The position numbers and the translations under genes are program-made. Of a stretch of 64,000 bases of DNA, positions 52,820 to 61,746 are shown piece after piece. How positions within the stretch are numbered: position 1 is the first letter of the stretch; every line of letters starts with the position of its first letter. The notes beneath the pieces were generated by a model, which saw only the letters and a program-made list of their open reading frames with translations, was not told the DNA's origin and did not search any database. The DNA is taken from NCBI GenBank assembly GCA_963666805.2, contig CAXXWR010000006.1, forward strand, positions 124,001 through 188,000, read 5' to 3'. This stretch comes from Fusibacter sp963666805 (lineage in GTDB: Bacteria; Bacillota; Clostridia; Peptostreptococcales; Acidaminobacteraceae).

Positions 52820-53575
52820 TTATAAAATGTGCATCCGTTCTTTAAAGGGTTGAATCTTGCTGCGACTAATAGGGACTTCTTCTTTATAATAATTCATTTT
52901 AACCATATAAGTATTGTTGAACCAAGGTTCTATTGTCGCTATATGATTCAAATTGATAATGTACGTTCGATGACTTCTAAAAAAGCTAGGTGTCAGAATG
53001 GATTCAATATCAGTCAAATTCTTCTTACAAGTAAACGTGCCCTCTTCAGTTACAAAATAAGTCAAGCGGTCTTCATGAAAAATGACTGAAATATCTTCAA
53101 ATTTAATGGGCCTCAAAACGCCATCTTTATATAAACTAAAAACCTTCTGTTTCTCTTTATACTCATCAATGACTTGGCGCATTCCCTTGTTGTCTTCTTC
53201 CATATCATTAGACCATTGAATCTGTTTAAGTTTAGTGACTGTTTGAGCCAGTCGTGATTGAGTTATAGGTTTGAGGAGATAGTCAACTGCATTGAGTTCA
53301 AAAGCTTTGATGGCATAACTATCATAAGCCGTCACAAAAACAACTTGAATGGGAAGTGCCTTTTTTAAAATATGGTCTGCTATAATCATCCCCGATAATT
53401 TAGGCATATTAATATCTAAGAAAAGCACATGATGGGGAAATTTTTCAAGTTCACTTAAAAGGGACAAACTATCTGAGAAAGTCTTAGATACCTCTACATC
53501 ATCAAATTGGGATAGCAGGTAATCCATCTCATCTACTGCTGGTTTTTCATCATCAACAATTAAACACTTTAACAT
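52820..53575 (-). CDS. LytTR-family response regulator
   Basis: 251 aa. Receiver domain (1-120, DDEKPAVDE acidic pair, phospho-Asp in VLFLDINMP near 54) and LytTR DNA-binding domain (about 145-250, with FFRSHRTYIINLNHI). Its first base overlaps the kinase stop (TAATG). Best guess is control of the neighbouring cstA operon, as BtsR controls btsT. I could not identify a clear pair of LytTR repeats there. Confidence 0.94.
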   Translation of the reverse strand: MLKCLIVDDEKPAVDEMDYLLSQFDDVEVSKTFSDSLSLLSELEKFPHHVLFLDINMPKLSGMIIADHILKKALPIQVVFVTAYDSYAIKAFELNAVDYLLKPITQSRLAQTVTKLKQIQWSNDMEEDNKGMRQVIDEYKEKQKVFSLYKDGVLRPIKFEDISVIFHEDRLTYFVTEEGTFTCKKNLTDIESILTPSFFRSHRTYIINLNHIATIEPWFNNTYMVKMNYYKEEVPISRSKIQPFKERMHIL

Positions 53576-55263
53576 TAATCCTCCACCTCTCTTTTCATTG
53601 GTAAATACGTCCTGAACAGACTTCCCCTGTCCACTTGACTTTCAATTTCAAAAGTAGCTGTCTTTCCATAATGTTTTTCAATTCTCTTCTTAACATTTTG
53701 GATGCCAATGGCTGATTCATCTTTTCCTTCTAAAATGCCCTGTACTTTTGCCTCTTTCATGCCAACGCCATCATCCATAATCTCTATGGTGACGCCCTGT
53801 TTTTCATACTTGGCAGTCAAAGTAATCACACCACCTGTTCCTTTGGGAACAATGCCATGAAAAATAGCATTCTCTACCAAAGGCTGTAGCAGTAAAGGCA
53901 ATAATTTGATATTTTCAGACACCTCAATGTGTTTTTCCATCACAATTTGATCCCCAAATCTAGCGCGAATAATACTCATGAATGTCTCAATATGTTTTAA
54001 TTCTTCTTCTAAGGATATTTCACCTTCTAAAGACTGCATGTTTTTACGCAAATAAGCACTTAAATCAACGAGAACTTCTCTTGCCTTATCCGGATTGGTT
54101 CGGATAAGTGAACCGATGACATTTAAAGTATTGAAGAAAAAATGAGGACTAATTTGTGCTTGAAGGGCTCTGATTTCTGCACTGAGTTGGAGCTTAGATT
54201 GTTCTTCTAAACTCGCTAGCCTCAACTGTGTCGACAGTAAACCCGCAAGTCCTTTTGCCATTTCAACGTCTATATCATCAATGCCACCTTCTGTTCGATA
54301 AAACTTGAGGGTTCCAATGATTTCGCCTACGTCCTCTATGGGAACAATAACGGCTGCTTGTAAGGCACATGAATCATCAGGACAACCAATTTCTTCTTTT
54401 GAGTAGGCCAATCTTATATCGCCGTATTCAATGACCTTTTTAGTAATATGTGTCATTACAGGATTACCCGCCACATGATGATTGCTTTCAGCACCCACAT
54501 GAGCAAGAATCTCGACTGTATTGGTAATCGCTACCGCATCAAAATCTGTCGCTTCTAGAATTTGATTGGCCATATGATAAGCCGTCTCTTGATTAAAGCC
54601 TGACCGAACAGTCTGAAGGGTTTTATCTGCAATAATCAGTGCTTGTCGCGCACGCAATCTCGCTTGAATAGTCCCCAGTTCTTGAATATTAGTGATAATC
54701 ATGATGAAAAGTGCTATCCCAATGGAATTGACTAAAATCATCGGAAAACTAATCACCGATACTAATTGAATTGTCGCTTCAATAGGGCGAGCTATCAGCA
54801 TGAGAATAATCATTTGAAGCGATTCTAAGCAGAGACCAAGAACCAAGGCAAAAACAATTTTGGAGTGACTTCTGCGAAATGCTTTTGAAAAAAGTCCCGC
54901 AATAATACCTTCTACAAGTGTGGAAATGCCGCATGAAACAGCGGTAAATCCGCCAATATCAATCAACCACCGATGCCCACCGGCAATGATTCCCGACAAG
55001 ACACCTACAAGGGGTCCGCCTAAGAGTCCCCCTATAGCCACGCCAATCACACGTGTGTTGACAATTGCACCTTGATAATGTATCCCTGTTATTGTCCCAA
55101 TAATACTTAATACTCCAAATAAAAGTGACATTGTGAGTTTATCAAGTCCTGTTAATTTCTTCTTTGCAAATATGTTCTTAAACGTTCTTGCTCTAGAAAA
55201 AATGAGTCCAATCATCACGATGAGACCAACATGATAGAGTAATGCGATCAATAAATCAAGCAT
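53575..55263 (-). CDS. LytS-type sensor histidine kinase (5TM receptor)
   Basis: 562 aa: 5TM-5TMR_LYT membrane receptor (about 1-190, with GGLLGGPLVGVLSGIIAGGHRW), GAF domain (about 210-350), His_kinase box ISPHFFFNTLNVIG near 375 and HATPase with LLLQPLVENAIFHGI and GVGM. Sixteen bases after the PucR stop, so it may be co-transcribed with it. BtsS, a pyruvate sensor, has the same layout; the ligand here is not shown. Confidence 0.94.
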   Translation of the reverse strand: MLDLLIALLYHVGLIVMIGLIFSRARTFKNIFAKKKLTGLDKLTMSLLFGVLSIIGTITGIHYQGAIVNTRVIGVAIGGLLGGPLVGVLSGIIAGGHRWLIDIGGFTAVSCGISTLVEGIIAGLFSKAFRRSHSKIVFALVLGLCLESLQMIILMLIARPIEATIQLVSVISFPMILVNSIGIALFIMIITNIQELGTIQARLRARQALIIADKTLQTVRSGFNQETAYHMANQILEATDFDAVAITNTVEILAHVGAESNHHVAGNPVMTHITKKVIEYGDIRLAYSKEEIGCPDDSCALQAAVIVPIEDVGEIIGTLKFYRTEGGIDDIDVEMAKGLAGLLSTQLRLASLEEQSKLQLSAEIRALQAQISPHFFFNTLNVIGSLIRTNPDKAREVLVDLSAYLRKNMQSLEGEISLEEELKHIETFMSIIRARFGDQIVMEKHIEVSENIKLLPLLLQPLVENAIFHGIVPKGTGGVITLTAKYEKQGVTIEIMDDGVGMKEAKVQGILEGKDESAIGIQNVKKRIEKHYGKTATFEIESQVDRGSLFRTYLPMKREVED

Positions 55264-55279
55264 AATCTCCCTCCTCTAT

Positions 55280-56914
55280 TTAAGATGATTGATGTCTCAT
55301 ACGATTAAATTTAAGGGCTGTGTGAATAGCATAACGTTGTTCTTCATTGTCTAGGGTGAGCTGTAAAATATCTTGGATGCGATTAAGGCGGTAAAGAATG
55401 GTGTTATAGTGGGTAAAGAGAGATTCCGACATTTTCTTGAGGTTTCCATTACACTCAAAGTAGACTTCGAGAGTTTTAACCAATTCGGTATCTTTTCGGG
55501 TATCATATTGTACTAATTTTTCTAGTGTGTCCTTATAAAAAAGGCTCAATTCATTTTGTATACTTGGTTGGGAGAGAATCTTATAAATTCCCATTTCTTC
55601 AAAATAAACTTGATGATCAGGTAAATAATATTTGGCAGCTTCAAGGGCTTTTGTCGCATCATTTAAGGATAAGTGAACTTGACTTAATCCCTGATAAATA
55701 CGACCAGCACCAATTGATGTTTGACCTTTTTTGATTTTAGAAGATAAAATATCATATATATATTCAACATAGCGTTTAACAACAGAGAGATTTTCACCTT
55801 CTTTAAGCATGACCAATATATAGATACTATCACTCTTATTAAGAATCATGTAAGACCGTCCTAAGTCTTTGCAAATCATCTCTATCAAATAAGCCGCTTT
55901 AAAAACGAGGTCTGCCTCGCTCAAATGAGAGGGCATTTGTAAATCAATATCTAAAATAACATAGTAGGCATTTTCAGCAAATCTAAAATTGCCCGCACGG
56001 TCTATTGCTTTTGATCGCCTGATTTCATCCATCGAAATGAGGTCATCAAAGAATTCAATTTTGTATTTATTTTCAACTTCTTGTACCGAAATTTTCTTTA
56101 AAAATTCAAGTGCAATAATATTAGAGGCTGTCTCAAGACCTAACTGGTCATAATTCGTAAAAGGACTTTCCTTGCCATAGGCAACAATATGCCCATGAAC
56201 TTTATTTTTTACAAAGATAGGAATCACCAATCGTTCAACGACCTCTTCTTTATAAGCCATTCGATCAACAATCATTTTATTATTTTTAGAGTCAAAAATA
56301 CTGCTATCTATATTTTCATATAAGAGGGCATAATCATCTTCAAAATAGTCTTTTAAAAAATACGTATCTTCAAAGTAATAATCTCTCACAAAAACGGGTG
56401 CAGAGATTGTTTTATGAATACTTTTAAGAACATCCTCGATATTTCCCCCATTGACTACGACGTTCATGGTGTCTTTGTGAAGGGTTTCAACACGTTGTAA
56501 TACTGATGTTTGCTTGGAAAACATTTCATGATAAACTTCTGTAAAAATATCAGTAAAGGTCACCTCATAATCCAAATCAATCACTGCTAAATGATTGTCA
56601 TTACACACCTCAATCACTTCAAGTGGCAACTGAGAAATATAAGGATTAATTTTAATAAAAACCGCACTTACCCCTTTTTGGGCGATTGCTTCAAAAAGAG
56701 ATACCATTTGTTCTGTTGTCTCTTTCTCAAAAATTTTTCCTGTTGTCAAAATAATCTGATTGGCTTCTAACCACTCAATAATTTCCACATCCAGCATCAC
56801 ATTAATTGATTGAACCCCTTGATCAATTTGGTCCTCTTTGGTCAGTATTTGACATTTATTAAAAAGATCTAACGACAAAACATCCTTTAGAGAAACTACC
56901 GTATCATTTTTCAT
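55280..56914 (-). CDS. PucR-family transcriptional regulator
   Basis: 544 aa: N-terminal PucR purine-catabolism domain (about 8-125), middle GGDEF-like region (about 290-420) and C-terminal HTH_30 (about 480-540, SLFTHYNTILYRLNRIQDIL). PucR-type regulators answer to purine breakdown products or other nitrogen compounds; the effector is unknown. Own sigma-A promoter at 56951-56979. The LytST genes follow closely. Confidence 0.9.
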   Translation of the reverse strand: MKNDTVVSLKDVLSLDLFNKCQILTKEDQIDQGVQSINVMLDVEIIEWLEANQIILTTGKIFEKETTEQMVSLFEAIAQKGVSAVFIKINPYISQLPLEVIEVCNDNHLAVIDLDYEVTFTDIFTEVYHEMFSKQTSVLQRVETLHKDTMNVVVNGGNIEDVLKSIHKTISAPVFVRDYYFEDTYFLKDYFEDDYALLYENIDSSIFDSKNNKMIVDRMAYKEEVVERLVIPIFVKNKVHGHIVAYGKESPFTNYDQLGLETASNIIALEFLKKISVQEVENKYKIEFFDDLISMDEIRRSKAIDRAGNFRFAENAYYVILDIDLQMPSHLSEADLVFKAAYLIEMICKDLGRSYMILNKSDSIYILVMLKEGENLSVVKRYVEYIYDILSSKIKKGQTSIGAGRIYQGLSQVHLSLNDATKALEAAKYYLPDHQVYFEEMGIYKILSQPSIQNELSLFYKDTLEKLVQYDTRKDTELVKTLEVYFECNGNLKKMSESLFTHYNTILYRLNRIQDILQLTLDNEEQRYAIHTALKFNRMRHQSS

Positions 56915-56950
56915 TGACCATGCCCCCCTTTATAGTCTTTCCATAAGACA

Positions 56951-56979
56951 ATTATATCTAAATGTCATAGAATAGACAA
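56951..56979 (-). promoter_or_regulatory. sigma-A promoter of the PucR gene
   Basis: TTGTCT (56974-56979), 17-base spacer, TATAAT (56951-56956) on the minus strand, about 37 bases before the ATG. Confidence 0.75.
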
Positions 56980-57009
56980 CCAGTCTTTATTTATTGTTCT
57001 TTTTTAACA

Positions 57010-57136
57010 TATAAAATAAGCCTCATTGTGTTAGACTCAAATAATCCGCAAAGAAATCCACAGGGGAGTGAATATGGATGCAAACCATATGAGTCTATCA
57101 CAATAAGGCTTAGTGTGATTTTAAAGTAAGTACATT
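57010..57136 (-). ncRNA. candidate small RNA with long closing stem
   Basis: Arms of 23 bases at 57017-57039 and 57090-57112 pair with two mismatches. Read as minus-strand RNA, one mismatch is a U-G pair, while on the plus strand it would be C-A, so the minus strand is the likely product. The enclosed 50 bases include an ATATGG / CCATAT stem-loop. A promoter with 17-base spacing lies directly upstream (57143-57171), and a T-rich stretch follows the stem. Family not recognised. It is upstream of, not in the leader of, the PucR gene. Confidence 0.5.
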
Positions 57137-57142
57137 TATAAC

Positions 57143-57171
57143 AGTATAATAGAAAATTCTGTATAAATCAA
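57143..57171 (-). promoter_or_regulatory. promoter of the candidate small RNA
   Basis: TTGATT (57166-57171), 17-base spacer, TATACT (57143-57148) on the minus strand. It overlaps CTGTATAA repeats. Confidence 0.55.
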
Positions 57172-57198
57172 CTGTATAATGTCATTTATACTATACAG
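57159..57198. repeat. CTGTATAA repeats over the small-RNA promoter
   Basis: CTGTATAA at 57159-57166 and 57172-57179, and the inverted CTATACAG at 57191-57198. The outer two form an inverted repeat. Similar TGTAT/ATACA boxes occur upstream of gdhA. Confidence 0.5.
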
Positions 57199-57312
57199 CT
57201 CTCAATTATTGCATATTTATCAACTAAAAAGATAAAATAGTCATTCCTTATTACTCTATTCACTCCCTTTTACAACGGGAAAATTAAAGATTATCTATGA
57301 ATCAATCAAAAT

Positions 57313-57346
57313 AAAAGCACCTTTCAATCATGAAAGGTGCTTTTTT
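57313..57346. terminator. bidirectional terminator after gdhA
   Basis: AAAAGCACCTTTC / GAAAGGTGCTTTT perfect stem, six-base loop, T-tails on both strands. 57199-57312 shows nothing else. Confidence 0.92.
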
Positions 57347-57398
57347 CAAAGACAAATATCTCATTTATCTCTTTATATTATTTTAGCTTAAGTGAGGA

Positions 57399-58751
57399 TT
57401 AATAATTGCCTTGAGCAAGCATTGCATCAGCTACTTTTTTGAAGCCTGCAATATTAGCACCTGCAACTAAATTATAACCAAATCCATAAGCAGCTGATGC
57501 TTCTGCTGCATTTTTATGAATATTTGTCATAATTTGATCAAGTTTAGCATCTACTTCTGCTTCTGTCCAAGATATTCTCATTGAGTTTTGTGCCATTTCA
57601 AGGGCTGAAGTTGCTACACCACCTGCATTTGCTGCTTTTGCAGGTCCTACAATAACGCCATTTTCTTGTAGATATTCAAGTGCTTCGTTAGTTGTTGGCA
57701 TATTTGAAGCTTCGCAAAGGAATTTAACACCATTTGCAACGATTTGTTTTGCATGGTCTAAATGAATTTCATTTTGAGTGGCACATGGAATCACGATATC
57801 TGCTTTAACGCCCCAAGGTCTTTCACCAGGGAAGAATTTAGCTGAAGGGAATTGGTCAGCAAATGGTCCAACGATATCTTTTCCACTACTTCTTAATTCT
57901 AATAAGTAATCAATTTTGTCGCCGCTGATACCTTCTTCGTCTAAGATATATCCATCTGGTCCTGAAATAGTGATAACTTTACCACCGAGTTCAGTTACTT
58001 TTCTTGCAGTTCCCCAAGTCACGTTACCGAAACCTGAAAGTGCTACTGTTTTACCTTCAAAAGTTTCGCCATTGGCTTTAAGCATTTCTCTTGTAAAGTA
58101 AGTTACACCGAAACCAGTTGCTTCTGGACGGATTAATGATCCACCGTAAGCTAAACCTTTTCCAGTTAATACGCCATTTTCAAATGCGCCTCTAATTCTT
58201 CTGTATTGACCATATAAGTATCCAATTTCTCTTCCACCTACACCGATATCTCCTGCTGGGACATCTACGTCTGGTCCAATATGTCTATATAATTCAGTCA
58301 TAAAACTTTGACAAAATCTCATTACTTCTGCGTCTGATTTGCCTACTGGATCAAAATCAGAACCACCTTTACCGCCACCAATTGGTAGACCAGTTAAAGA
58401 GTTTTTAAAAATTTGTTCAAATCCTAAGAATTTAACGATTCCAATATAAACTGATTTGTGGAATCTAAGACCGCCTTTATAAGGTCCGATTGCACCATTA
58501 AATTGCACTCTGTAACCACGGTTAACTTGTAAATTACCTTCATCATCTACCCATGGTACTCTGAACATAATTTGTCTTTCAGGTTCTGCCATTCTTGCCA
58601 AAATATTAGCTTCTACATATTCTGGGTGTTTTTCAAGTACGGGTTCAAGTGATTTAAACACTTCTTCTACCGCTTGTAAAAACTCTGTTTCATGAGCATT
58701 TCTTTTTTTAACGTCTTCAAATACCTCTTGAATATACTTCATTTCAAACAT
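57399..58751 (-). CDS. gdhA: glutamate dehydrogenase
   Basis: Reversible oxidative deamination of glutamate to 2-oxoglutarate and ammonia, 450 aa, the hexameric class I length. PVGGGKGGSDFDP (catalytic Lys region) near 112-124, PAGDIGVGGREIGY and Rossmann GFGNVTWGTA near 235. It supplies the glutamate node fed by histidine breakdown. ATG after AAAGGAGATGTTTGAA. Promoter region contains TGTAT/ATACA boxes. Coenzyme preference is not read. Confidence 0.96.
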   Translation of the reverse strand: MFEMKYIQEVFEDVKKRNAHETEFLQAVEEVFKSLEPVLEKHPEYVEANILARMAEPERQIMFRVPWVDDEGNLQVNRGYRVQFNGAIGPYKGGLRFHKSVYIGIVKFLGFEQIFKNSLTGLPIGGGKGGSDFDPVGKSDAEVMRFCQSFMTELYRHIGPDVDVPAGDIGVGGREIGYLYGQYRRIRGAFENGVLTGKGLAYGGSLIRPEATGFGVTYFTREMLKANGETFEGKTVALSGFGNVTWGTARKVTELGGKVITISGPDGYILDEEGISGDKIDYLLELRSSGKDIVGPFADQFPSAKFFPGERPWGVKADIVIPCATQNEIHLDHAKQIVANGVKFLCEASNMPTTNEALEYLQENGVIVGPAKAANAGGVATSALEMAQNSMRISWTEAEVDAKLDQIMTNIHKNAAEASAAYGFGYNLVAGANIAGFKKVADAMLAQGNY

Positions 58752-58930
58752 CTCCTTTAAAATGATCTGAGGTTGCCCCCTCCTACCACTTTTGTGGTAT
58801 AATCCTTGCCTTAAGCTTGTTAAAAAATTGTTCCTCCGTTTGACGCTTTAATCGTAACATATTACCCCTATAGTGTAAACCAAAAAACAAGGGGCAACTT
58901 ATATTTTTTTTGTAACACTTCAACAAATTT

Positions 58931-59046
58931 TGTATACATGATACAGGCATATATCTTTTTTGTAATCCATTGTCATTTTGTGTATTTTTATGAATTTGAT
59001 AACTTTGTATCATACATAACACAAAATACTGTATACATTTAATACA
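58931..59046. repeat. cluster of TGTAT...ATACA palindromes between gdhA and the ferredoxin gene
   Basis: Three inverted pairs: 58931-58945 (spacer 5), 59006-59016 (spacer 1) and 59030-59046 (spacer 7). The boxes resemble those at 57159-57198. Possible operator of a regulator acting on gdhA and/or the ferredoxin gene. Confidence 0.5.
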
Positions 59047-59047
59047 A

Positions 59048-59062
59048 TGATAATGATTATCA
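59048..59062. promoter_or_regulatory. Fur box upstream of the ferredoxin gene
   Basis: TGATAATGATTATCA, an exact 7-1-7 Fur-type box (Bacillus consensus TGATAATNATTATCA). A TTGTTT-N18-TATAAT promoter ends about 35 bases before the ferredoxin ATG, 70 bases further on. Confidence 0.7.
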
Positions 59063-59168
59063 TCACATATTGATTCTTTTAAGTCTTTTTTCTTGTATTT
59101 TTGTTGTTTAGTATCATTTGTGCGTATTATAATAATACTGAACTTAAAACTAAAAGGAGGAACGAATT

Positions 59169-59333
59169 ATGTACGTAATTAATGATAGCTGTATTTCATG
59201 TGGCGCTTGTGAAGCAGAATGTCCAGTAAGCGCAATCTCTGCTGGTGACGCAACTTATGTTATTTCTGATGCTTGCATCGACTGTGGTGCTTGTGCTAAT
59301 GTTTGTCCAGTTGACGCACCTCAACCAGAATAG
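59169..59333 (+). CDS. 2[4Fe-4S] ferredoxin
   Basis: 54 aa electron carrier of the clostridial type, MYVINDSCISCGACEAECPV and a second CIDCGACANVCPV. The two CxxCxxCxxxCP sets supply eight cysteines for two clusters. ATG after AAAGGAGGAACGAATT. A Fur box upstream suggests iron control. Too short for many gene callers but unambiguous. Own terminator at 59353. Confidence 0.96.
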   Translation: MYVINDSCISCGACEAECPVSAISAGDATYVISDACIDCGACANVCPVDAPQPE

Positions 59334-59352
59334 TTTTAAAGACTAACGGACG

Positions 59353-59386
59353 AAAAGCTGTGGTAATATTACTACAGCTTTTTTTG
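59353..59386 (+). terminator. terminator of the ferredoxin gene
   Basis: AAAGCTGT / ACAGCTTT stem with paired interior and a T7 tail. Confidence 0.92.
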
Positions 59387-59495
59387 TGTCTAAAAAATTT
59401 TTCCGACCTCCCACCGCACGTACGGATTTCGTAAACCATTCATTTCAAAATTTAAGAATTGTTGTTCTCTTTCTGCTAAATACACAGAAAACTTA

Positions 59496-59660
59496 TTACT
59501 GTTTTTTAGTGTTATCTAATGATGATACAATAAAGCCAGTTGCAGCAGCGACCACAAATATAATGCCGAGGTATCCCTCTAAATTAATTACAGCACCTAA
59601 ATAAATACCAATCAATCCAATAATTGCTGTGACAAAAGATGCCTTTATAGCTTTTGACAT
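59496..59660 (-). CDS. small two-segment membrane protein
   Basis: 54 aa: MSKAIKASFVTAIIGLIGIY, an NLEGYLG turn, and a second hydrophobic segment (IIFVVAAATGFIVSS), ending SSLDNTKKQ. ATG follows AAGGAGGAATAGATT, an excellent ribosome site, supporting it as a real gene. No family recognised. It lies between two terminators, so it is a single-gene unit. Confidence 0.75.
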   Translation of the reverse strand: MSKAIKASFVTAIIGLIGIYLGAVINLEGYLGIIFVVAAATGFIVSSLDNTKKQ

Positions 59661-59870
59661 AATCTATTCCTCCTTAAAAAATTGTTTAATCATTATGATT
59701 TGTTTTCATTTTAGGATACCAAAATAGAGACGTTGGATAAAGTCCATATAATGGTGTAAAAAAAATCAAAATCAGAACTTTCTATTGCAATTTCAACTTT
59801 TTCCTAATTGCAGAAGTCACTTTTTCATTTAACGCAGAAAAATGCGACAACGGCTACTGTGATTAGATTT
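59661..59870. other. gap upstream of the small membrane protein
   Basis: Part of the 308-base gap 59661-59968. Contains its leader and promoter; no other feature I can support before the marR terminator. Confidence 0.4.
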
Positions 59871-59912
59871 AAAAAAGAGCATCTTAAACCCTAAATAGGC
59901 TTAAAATGCTCC
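59871..59912 (-). terminator. terminator of the thl-marR operon
   Basis: GAGCATTTTAAGCC / GGTTTAAGATGCTC stem and T6 tail on the minus strand, 57 bases after the marR stop. Confidence 0.88.
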
Positions 59913-59968
59913 AATATTTAAAATAAATATGACCTTTAATATACCAATGCTACTGACTAGGGCTTCTT

Positions 59969-60427
59969 CTAAATGTCATCTGGATCAAATTTATCCGTAT
60001 GATACTGGACAATTTTACTCAGAAATATTAAGATAGCCTTTTCTTCATTAATTGATACATCTTTCAATACAAAGTCGAGTTCTTTTTGAGAAACTTCACT
60101 CAACTCGTCTAAAAACCGTCGCCCCTCATCAGTGACTACAATCAATTGATTTCTGCCATCATACTTGTCAGGTACCTTTTGAACAAACTTGTAACTCATC
60201 AGCTTTTTAAGGGCTGTCGTCATATGATTGCGATCAATTTCGAGATAATCAATCACCGACTGGAGTTTCACTGTTTCTTCTTCATTTAATCGTCTAAGGA
60301 GTAATAGCTCGACTAATGAAAGTTTGTAGTTCAGTTTGTCTTTATAAAAGCCTGTCTTATCTTGATGTAACACCTTGATTAACATCCGATCAAGCATATG
60401 CGCGATTTCTTTTGTATAGTTAGCCAT
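59969..60427 (-). CDS. MarR-family transcriptional regulator
   Basis: 152 aa winged-helix regulator with TVKLQSVIDYLEIDRNHMTTALKKLMSYKFVQKVPDKYDGRNQ in the DNA-binding region and DEGRRFLDELSE after the wing. It lies 15 bases after thiolase in the same operon, so it may repress that operon or respond to acyl-CoA or fatty-acid signals; the ligand is unknown. Confidence 0.85.
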   Translation of the reverse strand: MANYTKEIAHMLDRMLIKVLHQDKTGFYKDKLNYKLSLVELLLLRRLNEEETVKLQSVIDYLEIDRNHMTTALKKLMSYKFVQKVPDKYDGRNQLIVVTDEGRRFLDELSEVSQKELDFVLKDVSINEEKAILIFLSKIVQYHTDKFDPDDI

Positions 60428-60442
60428 GTTTCCTCAATTCAA

Positions 60443-61624
60443 TTAACATTTTTTTACGATTACAGCTTCACCCATACCGCCACCGATACAAAGTGTTGCT
60501 AAACCGTAATTACAATCATCTCTTTTTAACATTTCATGAATCAGTGTAACAAAGATTCTATTTCCTGATGCGCCAATTGGATGACCAAGTGCAATAGCAC
60601 CCCCATTAACATTTACAATGTCAGTATTTAAATTTAATTCTTTTACAACAGCTAATGATTGTGCTGCAAAAGCTTCATTGGCTTCGATTAAATCTAAATC
60701 TTCTACTTTAAGACCTGCTTTTGCAAGTGCTTTTTTAGAAGCGGGTACTGGACCAATTCCCATAATACTTGGATCAACACCTGCTGATGCATGTGAAATA
60801 ATTGATACAAGCGGTTTAAGTCCTAATTCATCTGCTTTTTCTTTACTCATAACAATGACTGCTGATGCGCCATCATTGATACCAGATGCATTACCAGCTG
60901 TTACTGTTCCGTCTTTTTTAAATGCTGTTCTGAGTTTTCCTAATTTTTCTAGTGTCGTTTCCTTAATGAACTCATCTTGATCAAAACAAATAGGATCCCC
61001 TTTTCTTTGAGGAATATAAACTGGAACGATTTCATCATTAAAGCGTCCAGCCGCTCTTGCTGCCGCTGCTCTTTTTTGAGAAGTGAAAGCAAATTCATCT
61101 TGAGCTTCTCTAGTAATGCCCCATTGTTCTGCAATGTTTTCTGCTGTAATACCCATGTGATAGTTATTAAACGCATCCCATAAGCCATCGTTTACCATAA
61201 TGTCAACCATTTCACCGTTGCCCATTCTTTGTCCCCATCTTGCACTTTTGAGAACATAAGGTGCCATAGACATATTTTCAGTACCACCGGCAACGACAAC
61301 ATCATTATCCCCCGATAAAATTGATTGTACTGCCATAGATACTGTTTTAAGCCCTGAACCACAAATCATGTTCACTGTCGAACATGGGACTTCAACAGGA
61401 TATCCGTTGTTTACCCAACATTGACGTGCCACGCCTTGTCCGTAACCAGCTTGTAGTACAGAACCAAAAATAACTTCATCTACTTTTTCTGGTGCTAGTC
61501 CAGCTTTTTCAATAGCTGCTTTGATGACAAGAGCTCCCATATCTGCAGGTTTGATAGTCTTAAGTGACCCTCCGAACGAACCGATTGGTGTTCTTACTGC
61601 ACTTACGATAACTACTTCTTTCAT
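60443..61624 (-). CDS. thlA: acetyl-CoA acetyltransferase (thiolase)
   Basis: Condenses two acetyl-CoA to acetoacetyl-CoA, 393 aa. Catalytic Cys in STVNMICGSGLK near 89, the GHPIGASG His near 348 and CIGGGMGEA near the C-terminus with the second Cys. It feeds butyrate formation or accepts acetoacetyl units from BKACE-derived acetoacetate. Together with ptb-buk it fits a butyrate-type fermenter. ATG after AGGGAGGAACTAAC. Confidence 0.94.
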   Translation of the reverse strand: MKEVVIVSAVRTPIGSFGGSLKTIKPADMGALVIKAAIEKAGLAPEKVDEVIFGSVLQAGYGQGVARQCWVNNGYPVEVPCSTVNMICGSGLKTVSMAVQSILSGDNDVVVAGGTENMSMAPYVLKSARWGQRMGNGEMVDIMVNDGLWDAFNNYHMGITAENIAEQWGITREAQDEFAFTSQKRAAAARAAGRFNDEIVPVYIPQRKGDPICFDQDEFIKETTLEKLGKLRTAFKKDGTVTAGNASGINDGASAVIVMSKEKADELGLKPLVSIISHASAGVDPSIMGIGPVPASKKALAKAGLKVEDLDLIEANEAFAAQSLAVVKELNLNTDIVNVNGGAIALGHPIGASGNRIFVTLIHEMLKRDDCNYGLATLCIGGGMGEAVIVKKC

Positions 61625-61692
61625 GTTAGTTCCTCCCTATTATAGTCTACTCAACTATTTTTTTAGTGTGACAATCCCTGTCCCTATTTTAT

Positions 61693-61725
61693 CAAAAAAA
61701 TAAGACAAGGTCATCCCTTGTCTTA
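61693..61725 (-). terminator. terminator of rex
   Basis: TAAGACAAGG / CCTTGTCTTA stem with a short loop and T7 tail on the minus strand. Confidence 0.92.
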
Positions 61726-61746
61726 CAGATTTAATATATTTAATGT

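Noticed and set aside
58793..58809. TGGTAT-N5-TTGC near-match to a sigma-54 promoter on the plus strand
   Set aside because: It lacks the GGCAC core, faces no gene for about 360 bases and overlaps the probable gdhA promoter on the other strand.
58818..58842. Possible Rex operator (TTGTTAA half-site) upstream of gdhA
   Set aside because: Only one half of TTGTTAA-N4-TTAACAA is present.
58783..59022. 79-codon minus-strand frame upstream of gdhA
   Set aside because: No ribosome site, no family likeness, and it overlaps the palindrome cluster and promoter region.
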